A stretch of 16,416 nucleotides of DNA from Wenzhouxiangella sp. (GCA_007123575.1 SKKV01000046.1:1-16416); one strand, 5' to 3'; positions 1 to 7,433 are shown, numbered from the stretch's first letter. Notes: generated by a model from the sequence alone, not told the origin. Translations and numbers: made by a program.

Positions 1-753
1 GAGGTTGATGGCGGCGCTACCGGCGCGATCGAGGGCTCACCGTCCGCTTCCTCTGAGACCCAGCCGGTGCGCGTGCTGGTCATTGACGATGACTTCAGCG
101 TTCGCGACCTGGCCAAGCGGATTCTCGCGCGCGAGCAGTTTGACGTCGTGACCGCGCAAAGCGGGCCTGCCGGCATCGCGGCCGCCCGCGAACACAGCCC
201 CGACGTGATCGTGCTGGATGTGCTGATGCCCGGCATGGACGGTTGGCAGGTGCTCAAATCCCTCAAGGACGATCCGCAGACGGCCCACATTCCGGTGGTG
301 ATGCAATCGATGCTCGAAGAACGTGAGCTGGGACTGGAAAAGGGCGCGGATGATTACCTGACCAAACCGGTCGAGAGCGGCAAGCTGGTCCACGCCATTC
401 GCGGCCTGGTGCCGTCCGGCCCGGCCGGCAAGCTGCTTCTGATCAGCAGCCAGCCTGAACCGCTGGACGAGGCTGATGAGCTGCTGCAGGATCAGCGGCT
501 GTCACTGGTGCAGACCGATAGCCTGGATGAGGCCGAGGAAATGATTCGCTCACAGGTCGTGGGGTTGGTGCTGATCGGCTGGCACGAACGGCCCGACGAG
601 GTGGCCGCGCTGATGGAGCGGATGCAGCAGCGACCGGAGACCCGGGGCATTCCCATGCTGCTGCTGAAGTCTTCGCGCCAGGAGGGCAGTCAGGTCGAGC
701 AGTTGAATCAGTACCTGATCGAGTACATCAGTCGACTGCGCCCGGACTCGTAG
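1..753 (+). CDS. C-terminal part of a response regulator / probable hybrid sensor kinase with tandem receiver domains (5' end outside window)
   Basis: The frame is open from base 1 to the TAG at 751-753 (250 residues), so the gene starts upstream. The first ~22 residues are a low-complexity Gly/Ser/Glu linker of the sort that joins a kinase core to a receiver. A canonical CheY-like receiver follows at about residues 24-137: acidic pocket DDD at 29-31, phospho-acceptor Asp73 in VLDVLMPGMDG, Ser103 at the usual Thr/Ser position and Lys122 in LTKP. A second receiver-like fold spans about 143-250. There the strand that should end in the phospho-acceptor reads VLIGW, with no Asp, so this copy should not be phosphorylated. 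A GTG at 67 could start a stand-alone regulator, but the coding frame continues upstream and I see no Shine-Dalgarno there. That the missing part is a histidine kinase is inference. The stop lies 6 bases from the stop of the opposing lipoprotein gene. Confidence 0.8.
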   Translation, partial: EVDGGATGAIEGSPSASSETQPVRVLVIDDDFSVRDLAKRILAREQFDVVTAQSGPAGIAAAREHSPDVIVLDVLMPGMDGWQVLKSLKDDPQTAHIPVVMQSMLEERELGLEKGADDYLTKPVESGKLVHAIRGLVPSGPAGKLLLISSQPEPLDEADELLQDQRLSLVQTDSLDEAEEMIRSQVVGLVLIGWHERPDEVAALMERMQQRPETRGIPMLLLKSSRQEGSQVEQLNQYLIEYISRLRPDS

Positions 754-759
754 AAGGCC

Positions 760-1317
760 CTAATCTTCCCCCATGATCAGCTGACGCAGGCGGCTCACGG
801 TTTCTTCGGCCTGGGCGCGCTCGCTGCGCGCTTGCTCAAGCTCGCGGTTAAGGCTTTGATTGCGGCTGCGCGCCTGGCCGAGCTCGCCCTCAAGCGCCTG
901 CTGACGATTCTCCGATGCGATCAGGCGGCTGACGGTCTGGGCCAGAACCCAGTCGAATACGGCCACGCTTTCCTCGCGGCTGCCCGGTTCGGTCATGTCT
1001 TCCACCAGTGCCGCAGCCCGGGCCGGATCGCGGCCTGCCCAGTCTGGGTCGACCAGCACAAGCGCCTGGCCCAGGCGGGCGCGGGTATGCAGCGGATTGT
1101 CCTGCTCCGTGCTATCGCTGACATTCTCGAAGCTGGTCATGGCCTGTTCGTGGCGGCCATCGAATAACTGTTGCCAGGCCTTCTCCAGCTGGCCGGCCGC
1201 TGCGCGGTGCGCTTCGGCGGAGCGCGGTGCCTGCTCGCCGCGCTCGCGCTGTTGCTCGGGTAGCAAGGCGCAGCCGACAAACGTCAGCGTTGCGGCAATG
1301 ATCAGCAGTTGTCGCAT
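760..1317 (-). CDS. Predicted outer-membrane lipoprotein with C-terminal coiled coil
   Basis: This 185-residue protein begins with a lipoprotein signal peptide: hydrophobic residues 4-14, then the lipobox FVGC with Cys16 as the lipidation site. Ala, not Asp, follows the Cys, which in enterobacterial rules means sorting to the outer membrane. Residues about 38-110 are helical and contain an Ala/Gln-rich segment (QLEKAWQQLFDGRHEQA) that resembles a TPR-like repeat. Residues about 128-182 are heptad-like and rich in Glu, Arg, Gln and Leu, a likely coiled coil. The ATG at 1315-1317 is the only start that gives the signal peptide; the Shine-Dalgarno is weak. I do not recognise a named family. The overall plan (short lipoprotein with coiled coil next to a two-component gene) recalls QseG, but the gene order differs and I would not transfer that name. 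It is divergent from the DUF3307 gene and convergent with the receiver gene. Confidence 0.75.
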   Translation of the reverse strand: MRQLLIIAATLTFVGCALLPEQQRERGEQAPRSAEAHRAAAGQLEKAWQQLFDGRHEQAMTSFENVSDSTEQDNPLHTRARLGQALVLVDPDWAGRDPARAAALVEDMTEPGSREESVAVFDWVLAQTVSRLIASENRQQALEGELGQARSRNQSLNRELEQARSERAQAEETVSRLRQLIMGED

Positions 1318-1395
1318 GGTGGATACCTGTAGGTGGCGTTCGGTCGGTCAGGCGGCGAGGGGTGAATCCGGTGGCCGGGTGACCTGTCCACATTG

Positions 1396-1404
1396 TGCCA
1401 TAAT
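1396..1404 (+). promoter_or_regulatory. Candidate extended -10 promoter for the DUF3307 gene
   Basis: The bases TGCCATAAT match an extended -10 element (TGn followed by CATAAT, five of six to TATAAT). No good -35 lies 16-18 bases upstream, as is usual for extended -10 promoters. Transcription would start near 1411, giving a leader of about 26 bases before the ATG at 1437. This is motif matching only. Confidence 0.35.
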
Positions 1405-1436
1405 GGATTCGCACTCACCCGCAGGTCCGCTTATAG

Positions 1437-1823
1437 ATGTTCACCGCCAACCAGATCGTGGCGCATCTTGTGGGCGATTACCTGCTGCAAAGCGACTGGA
1501 TGGCGCAAAACAAGCACAAGCGCCTGGATGCGGCCATCCTGCACGTTGTTTTCTACACTATGCCGTTCGTGCTAATCACCCAGTCGCCGATTGCGCTGGC
1601 CCTGATTGCGCTGACCCACCTGCTGGTTGATTACACGGGCGTGGCCCGCTACCTGGCCTGGCTGAAAAACAGGCCCTGGCCGGACAGCAAGCCATGGAAG
1701 GAGTGCCGCGAAACCGGCTTTCCACCGGAGATGCCAAAGTGGCAATCAAGCTGGCTGGTGGTAATCATCGACAACATCATCCACATCCTCTGCAACGGCG
1801 TGGTCATTTACTACTTTGGCTGA
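1437..1823 (+). CDS. DUF3307 family small membrane protein
   Basis: The 128-residue product fits DUF3307: it opens with the family hallmark HLVGDYLLQSDW (residues 10-21), has hydrophobic segments at about 31-62 and 105-126, and ends with a short cytoplasmic or periplasmic tail. His/Asp pairs four residues apart recur three times (His10-Asp14, His61-Asp65, Asp112-His116), and His36 is also membrane-proximal. The function of the family is unknown. An in-frame TAG directly precedes the ATG, so this start is the furthest upstream possible. The 3' end overlaps the end of the opposing patatin gene by 20 bases (1804-1823). It appears to be a single-gene transcription unit. Confidence 0.85.
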   Translation: MFTANQIVAHLVGDYLLQSDWMAQNKHKRLDAAILHVVFYTMPFVLITQSPIALALIALTHLLVDYTGVARYLAWLKNRPWPDSKPWKECRETGFPPEMPKWQSSWLVVIIDNIIHILCNGVVIYYFG

Positions 1824-3606
1824 CCCACTTGCGAATTGGCTCCAGGCTGCTTTCGTAGCCGGTCTGAACCAGGTCGTCGTACTGGTTGACATCGATCATG
1901 TTGAAACGATGAATCGGCGGTCGCAGCAGCAGGTCGGCCCGCTCGCCAAGTTCATTAACCCGTTTGCGGGTGCCCAGTTCAATGGCCTTGAGCATCATCG
2001 AGGCAACGCCGGGCACTTTCTTGCGCTTTGCAAACGGCCAAAGCATGCCGCCGAGCACGGCCCAGGGAGAGGGGGCCTGATCGAAATCAACCTGGCGCTG
2101 ACGTTGAGCTCCCAGGCTGACTGCAATGATCTTCCCGACCAGCCGTTCCTGCATCACGTCCACCGGCAGGTTGTTGACCACGGCACCGTCGATGGTCAGC
2201 TCGCGTTCGTGAACCGACGGCGGAAACAGCCCTGGCAGCGACACGCTGGCACACAGCGCGCGCCACACCGGCCCGGTTTCATGCACATTGGTATCGCCGG
2301 TATTCAGGTTGGCCGAAATGGAGAAAAACGGAATGGGCATATCCTCGACCCGTCCCGGGAAAAACTGCTGGATCAAACGCTCCATGCGCTTGCCGCGCAT
2401 CAGCGATAGCAAGGGCAGGGTGTAGTCACTTAACGGTCTGCCCTCAACAAAGGCCTTGCGGGCCTGGGCGATGGCTTCCGCGCTGTCCCAGCCCATGGCC
2501 GGGCAGGCGGCAATAACGGCACCCATGCTGGTGCCGCCGACCCAGTCGATGGGAATGTTCAGTTCTTCCATGGCCCGAATCACGCCCAGGTGCGCCAGTC
2601 CGCGCACCGCGCCGCCGCTCAAGACCAGGCCCACGGCCCGCCCGGAAAGGATTCTGACCAGGCGCTGGTGGTCGTTGTCGATGCCGTGGCGCACATGCAA
2701 GGCGCGCGTGGCCGGCCTGGGTTCGAGCCAGCGTACCGTGCCGCTGATCCTGGTTGTGCTTTCGCGGTGCCAAAGCGCCAGCAGCACTTCGCTGGAGCCG
2801 GCGCCAGGCTTGGTGGCGGCCTGGCCGGTCTCAATCGGGCGCAGCGCCGGATCGGCATCGAAGGGTGCCAGGTAGACTACCTGGTCGGCCTGGCGCCGGG
2901 CAAAATCATGCCATTCGGTTTGACCCGGCAAGACCAGAAAAACCAGGCGCTGAACCAGTTCCTCTTGTTCGGCCAGCCACTGGTTCAGGGCCGCTGAGGG
3001 GGAACCACGCCGGGCGCTGTCGCTGTCGGGGGCATTCGAGGCGGCCAGGCTTTCAGGGCTGATGACCAGGCCGTGGCCTTGCGCGCACAAATCATCGGCC
3101 AGGCGCTGGCTCCAGGCAACCAGATCGCCGTCTTGCTCCAGCGCCACCAGCGCCAAGGTTCGGGGTGCGGGTCGGGTATGGCGCCGGGCGGTGTGGCTGG
3201 CGAGGCGCTGGGCAACGCTGGCAGTGACCTGCATGACCAGACCGGGATGGGTTCGGGCCAGTTTGTCCAGGGCCGCCCGGTCGACCTTGAACAGCAGGCT
3301 GTCGCGGCGCGCCCTGACGCCGGCGCTGCGCGGCATGTTGGTCAGCAGCCCGACCTCGCCCACGGCTTCGCCAGCGCTGATCTCGTTCAGCAACTGCGCC
3401 GGTTGGTCTTCGTCCTGGCGCCAGGCTTCGAGCCGGCCGCGGGCGAGAAAGTACAGCGAGTCACCCGGATCGCCTTGCTGAAACAGCCAATCGCCGCCGC
3501 GCAGCTCGACTGCCTGCATGGTGCCGACCAAATCGGCATCGCGCTCTGAGTCAAGGCCGAAGAAATCACGCAATAGATTGAGGTGCGAGTCGTTGCCTTT
3601 TGACAT
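1804..3606 (-). CDS. NTE-type patatin phospholipase with N-terminal cyclic-nucleotide-binding domain
   Basis: A 600-residue protein. Residues about 20-138 form a CRP-like cyclic-nucleotide-binding domain with phosphate-binding cassette GEVGLLTNMPRSA at 83-95, including Arg93 and Ser94. Residues about 150-310 are the intermediate region seen between these domains in neuropathy-target-esterase-like bacterial proteins. The patatin domain spans about 325-495: oxyanion-hole loop SGGAVRG (330-336), nucleophile Ser360 in GTSMG, and dyad Asp473 in DGA. The family hydrolyses phospholipids or lysophospholipids, so membrane lipid turnover is the likely role; cNMP control is inferred from the N-terminal domain. 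There is no signal peptide or clear transmembrane helix. The ATG lies 10 bases after the stop of the devA-GAF gene with no Shine-Dalgarno visible, which fits translational coupling as the last gene of the operon. Its 3' end overlaps the DUF3307 gene. Confidence 0.92.
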   Translation of the reverse strand: MSKGNDSHLNLLRDFFGLDSERDADLVGTMQAVELRGGDWLFQQGDPGDSLYFLARGRLEAWRQDEDQPAQLLNEISAGEAVGEVGLLTNMPRSAGVRARRDSLLFKVDRAALDKLARTHPGLVMQVTASVAQRLASHTARRHTRPAPRTLALVALEQDGDLVAWSQRLADDLCAQGHGLVISPESLAASNAPDSDSARRGSPSAALNQWLAEQEELVQRLVFLVLPGQTEWHDFARRQADQVVYLAPFDADPALRPIETGQAATKPGAGSSEVLLALWHRESTTRISGTVRWLEPRPATRALHVRHGIDNDHQRLVRILSGRAVGLVLSGGAVRGLAHLGVIRAMEELNIPIDWVGGTSMGAVIAACPAMGWDSAEAIAQARKAFVEGRPLSDYTLPLLSLMRGKRMERLIQQFFPGRVEDMPIPFFSISANLNTGDTNVHETGPVWRALCASVSLPGLFPPSVHERELTIDGAVVNNLPVDVMQERLVGKIIAVSLGAQRQRQVDFDQAPSPWAVLGGMLWPFAKRKKVPGVASMMLKAIELGTRKRVNELGERADLLLRPPIHRFNMIDVNQYDDLVQTGYESSLEPIRKWVSQSSK

Positions 3607-3616
3607 GGTTTTTGGG

Positions 3617-4960
3617 TCAGGAGGAAGCGCCGTGAGCGCTGGTTATTCGATCCAGGCTCTGGAGAGTTTCGAGGATCACCCCGAGCGGCTTGACGAAATC
3701 GGCAAAACGCGCTTCGTCGCCGGCATCGAAAGGCTCACCATCCTGGCGGTTGAGCAGCTGGGCGACAGCGAATACCTGCTTGTCGCGGTTCTTGATCGGC
3801 AGGGCCAGGATGCTGCGCGTGCGAAACCCCGACTGGCGATCCACTTCCGGATTGAAGCGCCGGTCGGCGTAGGCATCTTCAACCCGGATCGGCTCGCCGC
3901 TTTGGGCGGCGGCACCGGCAATACCGCTGCCGATATCGATTCGAACCTCGCCGCTTTGCGGCAGGTCTTCGGCAACCTTGAGTACCAGCGAGCGCCGCTC
4001 GGCATCCACCAGAAACAGTGAGGCGCGCTCGGCTGCCATCACCTGGCCAAGGCGGGCTGTAAATGCGAACAAGCCCTGTTCCAGGATGCTGCGAAAGGCC
4101 ATGTCGTTGGCCAGGGCGGTGGCTTCAAGAAACTGGCGCGACTCTTCGCTGATTTCACCGAGCAGTTCCTGGAAGCCGGTATCGTCGAGCTCGGCGACCA
4201 GTTCGTCGATGGGCTGCTTGCGGCGCTGGTCGGCCAGGGTTTGCATCATCCGTCGATTGTCGGCAATCACCGAATCGGTGAAGGTGGACAGCTTGCCGTC
4301 TTCCAGGTGCACGATGCGGTCGGCCACGTCGAGAATGCGATTGTCATGGGTGACCAGCAGGATAGTCGTGCCCTGCTGGCGGGCCAGGTTTTTCATCCGG
4401 TCGACCACTTCGCGTCCGCTTTGCTTGTCCAGCGAGGCGGTAGGTTCGTCGGCCAGCACGATAGACGGCTCGGAGACCAGGGCGCGGGCAATTGCGACGC
4501 GCTGGCGCTGGCCGCCGGACATTTGCTCGGGCTTGTGTCCCATGCGCTGGCCCAGGCCAACCGCTTCGAGCATGTCAACCGCCGCCTTGCGCGCCCGCGC
4601 GCCCTTGAGCTTGCCGCTGACTCGCAGCCCCAGCTCCACGTTTTGCCGGGCCGACAGCGAGGCGACGAGGTTGTGGCTCTGGAAAATGAATCCGATCTGG
4701 CGGCGTACTTTCTCCAGCAGGCCGGATCGGGCCTGGCACAGCTCCTGGCCGAGCACCTTGACGCTGCCCTCCTGGGTCGAGCGCAAGGCGCCGATCAGGG
4801 TCAGCAAGGTGGTCTTGCCCGAGCCGGAGGGCCCGGTGACGATCACGATCTCGCCGGCCGGAATGGTGGTGGTGATGTCAAACAAGATCTGCTTGCGCAG
4901 CGCACCCTTGCCGAAATAGTGACTCAGGCCACGGACCTGGATGGATTCTCCGCCGGCCAT
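3617..4960 (-). CDS. devA: DevA-type ABC exporter ATPase fused to a C-terminal GAF domain
   Basis: Residues 1-235 are a complete ABC ATPase of the DevA/LolD type: Walker A GPSGSGKT (43-50), Q-loop Gln94, signature MSGGQ (147-151), Walker B VLADE (168-172) and switch His205. The N-terminal motif SHYFGKGALRKQILFDI (13-29) is characteristic of DevA from heterocyst glycolipid exporters. DevA proteins usually end near residue 230-250. This one continues to 447. A helical linker (about 236-285) leads to a GAF domain (about 286-436) with the core GSGIAG...EPIRVEDAYADRRFN...SILALPI. It also holds Asn404-Arg405, Phe411 and Asp415-Glu416, which fit the NKFDE signature (N-K/R-xn-F-x3-D-E) of cyclic-nucleotide GAFs. 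A ligand-controlled exporter ATPase is therefore plausible but inferred. The start ATG is 2 bases after the permease stop; the patatin gene follows after 10 bases. One continuous frame, no sign of a split. Confidence 0.92.
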   Translation of the reverse strand: MAGGESIQVRGLSHYFGKGALRKQILFDITTTIPAGEIVIVTGPSGSGKTTLLTLIGALRSTQEGSVKVLGQELCQARSGLLEKVRRQIGFIFQSHNLVASLSARQNVELGLRVSGKLKGARARKAAVDMLEAVGLGQRMGHKPEQMSGGQRQRVAIARALVSEPSIVLADEPTASLDKQSGREVVDRMKNLARQQGTTILLVTHDNRILDVADRIVHLEDGKLSTFTDSVIADNRRMMQTLADQRRKQPIDELVAELDDTGFQELLGEISEESRQFLEATALANDMAFRSILEQGLFAFTARLGQVMAAERASLFLVDAERRSLVLKVAEDLPQSGEVRIDIGSGIAGAAAQSGEPIRVEDAYADRRFNPEVDRQSGFRTRSILALPIKNRDKQVFAVAQLLNRQDGEPFDAGDEARFADFVKPLGVILETLQSLDRITSAHGASS

Positions 4961-4962
4961 GG

Positions 4963-6111
4963 TCAGAACACGTCGGCCGGGTCAAGCCGGCGTACCTTGC
5001 GCATCGCCAGCAGGCCGCTCAATGCGCACATGGCAAGGGTGGTGGCAAACACGCCCAGGGCGCGCTCGGTGGTGATGTATAGCGGCAGCTGGGTCGCGTC
5101 GGCAGTCAGCCCGTACAGCCACCAGACCAGCAGCAGCCCTGGCAGATATCCGAGCACGGCCAGGATGGCGGCCTGCTGCAGGACGATGCCGGAAACAAAG
5201 CTGTTGCGGTAGCCGATGGCGCGCAGGGTGCCGTACTCGTTCAAGTGTTCGGAAACGTCGGCAAACAGGATCTGGTAGACGATGATGCCGCCGACAATCA
5301 GGCCCATGATGGCGCCAAAGGCGAAGATGTAGCCAATGGGCGTGGCCGAGTTCCAGTAGCGCTGCTCGCGCTCGACGAAATCGGCCCGGGTCATCACCAG
5401 AACATCATCGGGCAGGCGCTGGCTCAAGCGTTCGCGCACCTGCTCGGGGTCGGCCCCGTCTACCAGCGTAAGCAGCCCAAGCTGAATGCGATTGCGTGAG
5501 CGGTCAGGGAACAGCCTGAGCCAGTTGTCATCGCTGGTGATGATCATGCCGTCGATACCGAACGAGGTACCAAGCTCGAACAGGCCAACCACTTCCATAT
5601 CGCGGTCGTTGATCTCGGTGGACAACCGGCCGCCACCGCCCAGCACGGTGGCAACCGGGCCGAATTCAGGGCGTGAGGCAGCATCGAAGGCAACCACGTT
5701 CTGCTGGCCTAGCAGCGGTCGAACATCGGCAAAACCGGGTGCGTCCAGAATATTGTGCTGGGGGTCGAAACCCAGCGCTGACAGGCTGCGCCGGTCATTG
5801 TTCCAGGGGTTCTTCCAGACCGCCGGAAACAGGTAGACCGGCATTGCCTCGGCCACTTCGTCATCGCCCAGCGCCTGGTAGAGACGGTAAATCGAAAAAT
5901 CCTGCGGCCGGACGATAAACACGCTGTCGACCGAGAACAGGGCGATATCGTAGTTGAGCTGCTGGTGCAGGCGCACCGAGCTTTCAAACAGCGCCGTGCG
6001 AAAGCCAAGCTGCATCATGATCAGCAACACGGCAAAGGCAATGCCGGCAATGGCCACCAGCAGGCGCAGCGGCCGGTGCTTGAGCTGCAGCCATCCCAGC
6101 GGAGCGCGCAT
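4963..6111 (-). CDS. devC: DevC-type FtsX-like permease of an ABC exporter
   Basis: Membrane subunit of the exporter, about 382 residues, the normal DevC size. TM1 is at about 17-37, followed by LGFRTALFESSVRLH, a segment strongly conserved in DevC. A large periplasmic domain covers about 40-258. Three more membrane helices lie at about 260-283, 308-334 and 350-371, with the FtsX-type cytoplasmic loop EYGTLRAIGYRN (293-304) and the C-terminal LDPADVF. This is the four-helix MacB/FtsX layout. I chose the ATG at 6109-6111; a TTG directly before it (6112-6114) would add one residue. No strong Shine-Dalgarno is seen. It lies 16 bases after the devB stop and 2 bases before the ATPase start, so the three subunits are probably co-translated. 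The substrate is unknown; DevBCA of Anabaena exports glycolipid, and a lipid substrate is only suggested here. Confidence 0.92.
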   Translation of the reverse strand: MRAPLGWLQLKHRPLRLLVAIAGIAFAVLLIMMQLGFRTALFESSVRLHQQLNYDIALFSVDSVFIVRPQDFSIYRLYQALGDDEVAEAMPVYLFPAVWKNPWNNDRRSLSALGFDPQHNILDAPGFADVRPLLGQQNVVAFDAASRPEFGPVATVLGGGGRLSTEINDRDMEVVGLFELGTSFGIDGMIITSDDNWLRLFPDRSRNRIQLGLLTLVDGADPEQVRERLSQRLPDDVLVMTRADFVEREQRYWNSATPIGYIFAFGAIMGLIVGGIIVYQILFADVSEHLNEYGTLRAIGYRNSFVSGIVLQQAAILAVLGYLPGLLLVWWLYGLTADATQLPLYITTERALGVFATTLAMCALSGLLAMRKVRRLDPADVF

Positions 6112-6127
6112 CAAATCGTACCGCCGC

Positions 6128-7111
6128 TCAAGGGTTGATCAACACGGTGACCTGCAGATTGGTCAGCCCGGCCACGGCCTCAGGTTGATCGAGCAGGATT
6201 TCGACCTCGACGATGCGCGCGTCCTTGCGTGCGGCTGGATCGGTGTCGGTTTCATCCTGCTTGCGCACCCGCGGGCGGATATGGCGCACGGTGCCGGTCA
6301 GGCTGCGTTCAAGCACCGGACTGCTGACTTCAGCCGGCTGGCCCAGGGCAATGCGCGGCAAATCGGCCTCGTAAACCTCGGCAATGGCCTGCATGCGATC
6401 GGTCTTGGCAACCTCGATTGCACCGCCCAGACCAACCAGCTCACCGGGACGGGCGAGGATGTCGAGGACGCGCCCGTTGATCGGTGAAACGATGCGGCTG
6501 CGCTCGTACTCGGCCTGCGCGCGTTGATGAGCGGCTTCGGCCACCGGCACGGCCGCTTCGATGGCACGGGCCTGGTCGCGGGCAGACTGGCAAGTAGCCG
6601 CGGCCAGCCGCGCATCGGCCCTGGCCCGTTCGCTCTCCTCGGCGGTGACCACTTCTCGCGCCAGCAACGCTTCCCGGCGTTCGGCCTCGCGCTCGCGGAC
6701 TTCGGCCAGCACGCAGCTTTCTTCAGCCTGGCTTTGCGCCGCCCGTGCCTGCTGCCGGGCCAGGTCAATGGCGGTCCGCGTTTCCTCGGTGACGGCTTGC
6801 AGTACCCCGGCGATGTCGGTGATGGCCAACTCCTGTCCGACCTGAATGTCATCACCCTCTTCGACAAATAGCTCGCGAATCAGCAGTCCGGTAGTTGAGG
6901 CCAGCGGGGCCGGGGCGCCCAGGCGGATCACGCCATGAATCGGTTCGATGCGGCCCAGGGCGGCAACCCGCTGACCGGCCTCGCGCGCCTGCGGGGTAGT
7001 AAATAGTTCGGGCAGGTCGGTGGCGGCGGCCGATTGCGGCAGGGCGATTGTGATGGCAACAGCCGTAATGGCCAGGGCCAAGGTGGCAAGGGCGGGGGGG
7101 TAAGGCAACAA
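6128..7111 (-). CDS. devB: DevB-type membrane fusion (HlyD-like adaptor) protein; 5' end apparently frameshifted
   Basis: Periplasmic adaptor that should link the DevC/DevA pump to a TolC-like channel. A hydrophobic N-terminus is followed by the DevB hallmark RVAALGRIEP (48-57). Then come the first half of the lipoyl domain, a helical hairpin (about 103-205, Ala/Glu/Arg-rich), the second lipoyl half with IVSPINGRVLDI (207-218), a beta-barrel and the DevB-like end AGLTNLQVTVLINP. The hairpin is short compared with cyanobacterial DevB. The open frame begins only at a TTG at 7109-7111 because an in-frame TGA sits at 7115-7117, and that TTG has no Shine-Dalgarno. A better start, GTG at 7137-7139 with AAGAGGG nine bases upstream, is in another frame. 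It joins this one if the C7 run (seven G at 7094-7100 on the given strand) had six C. The joined protein would begin MPAFLRSLTVVALPP and gain the positive residue of a normal signal sequence. I therefore think the true gene is 6128-7139 with one extra base. Confidence 0.8.
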   Translation of the reverse strand: MLPYPPALATLALAITAVAITIALPQSAAATDLPELFTTPQAREAGQRVAALGRIEPIHGVIRLGAPAPLASTTGLLIRELFVEEGDDIQVGQELAITDIAGVLQAVTEETRTAIDLARQQARAAQSQAEESCVLAEVREREAERREALLAREVVTAEESERARADARLAAATCQSARDQARAIEAAVPVAEAAHQRAQAEYERSRIVSPINGRVLDILARPGELVGLGGAIEVAKTDRMQAIAEVYEADLPRIALGQPAEVSSPVLERSLTGTVRHIRPRVRKQDETDTDPAARKDARIVEVEILLDQPEAVAGLTNLQVTVLINP

Positions 7112-7139
7112 CGGTCAGGGACCGAAGAAACGCTGGCAC

Positions 7140-7427
7140 GATGTATTTCCCTCTTGCGGCTTGATGATCGCCGTCGGCTGTGAAAAGTGCTGGCAAAGTG
7201 GTGAAAGGTTGGCTCACCCTGCTCTAGCCCGCCATACTTTAAACTGTCGGGCCAGCTGACGCCAGCCGCGGCTGAATGCACGGATTTGCACGTCTGTGAG
7301 ATACTAATGGATTGCATACGGCCACGTACTGGACTGGTTTCGCATGCCAGCGGGGCGGAAAAGCCGCCATTGCTGCCTGCTTCATTACCGTCGCCAGGCC
7401 GTACCAGCCAATCGAACTAGTCTTTGT
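7140..7427. other. Divergent control region between the dev operon and citrate synthase
   Basis: About 290 bases with no convincing gene on either strand; it must hold the promoters for both directions. Visible items: a 12-base perfect palindrome CAGCCGCGGCTG (7263-7274); the direct repeat TGCACG at 7277-7282 and 7287-7292, exactly ten bases apart; just downstream a weak extended -10 like TGAGATACT (7297-7305) on the plus strand; a weaker alternative TTGGCT-N18-CATACT (7209-7238), four of six matches in each half; and a small hairpin GGCGG-AAAAG-CCGCC (7354-7368) in what would be the citrate synthase leader. None is strong enough to name the transcription start. Confidence 0.45.
7149..7155 (-). 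promoter_or_regulatory. Shine-Dalgarno that points to a GTG start for devB
   Basis: On the minus strand AAGAGGG sits nine bases before GTG at 7139-7137, with no stop until the C7 run. It is the best ribosome-binding site in this region and argues that translation of devB starts here rather than at the TTG at 7111. Confidence 0.5.
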
Positions 7428-7433
7428 AGGAGA
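7428..7433 (+). promoter_or_regulatory. Ribosome-binding site that fixes the citrate synthase start
   Basis: AGGAGA lies directly against the ATG at 7434 (no spacing) but six bases before the GTG at 7440. The spacing therefore favours GTG as the true start. Confidence 0.75.

Noticed and set aside
3978..5212. Two plus-strand open frames (313 and 323 codons) opposite devA and devC
   Set aside because: Long antisense frames are common opposite high-GC genes; compositions are skewed (Ser/Arg or His/Ala/Gly) and no motif is visible.
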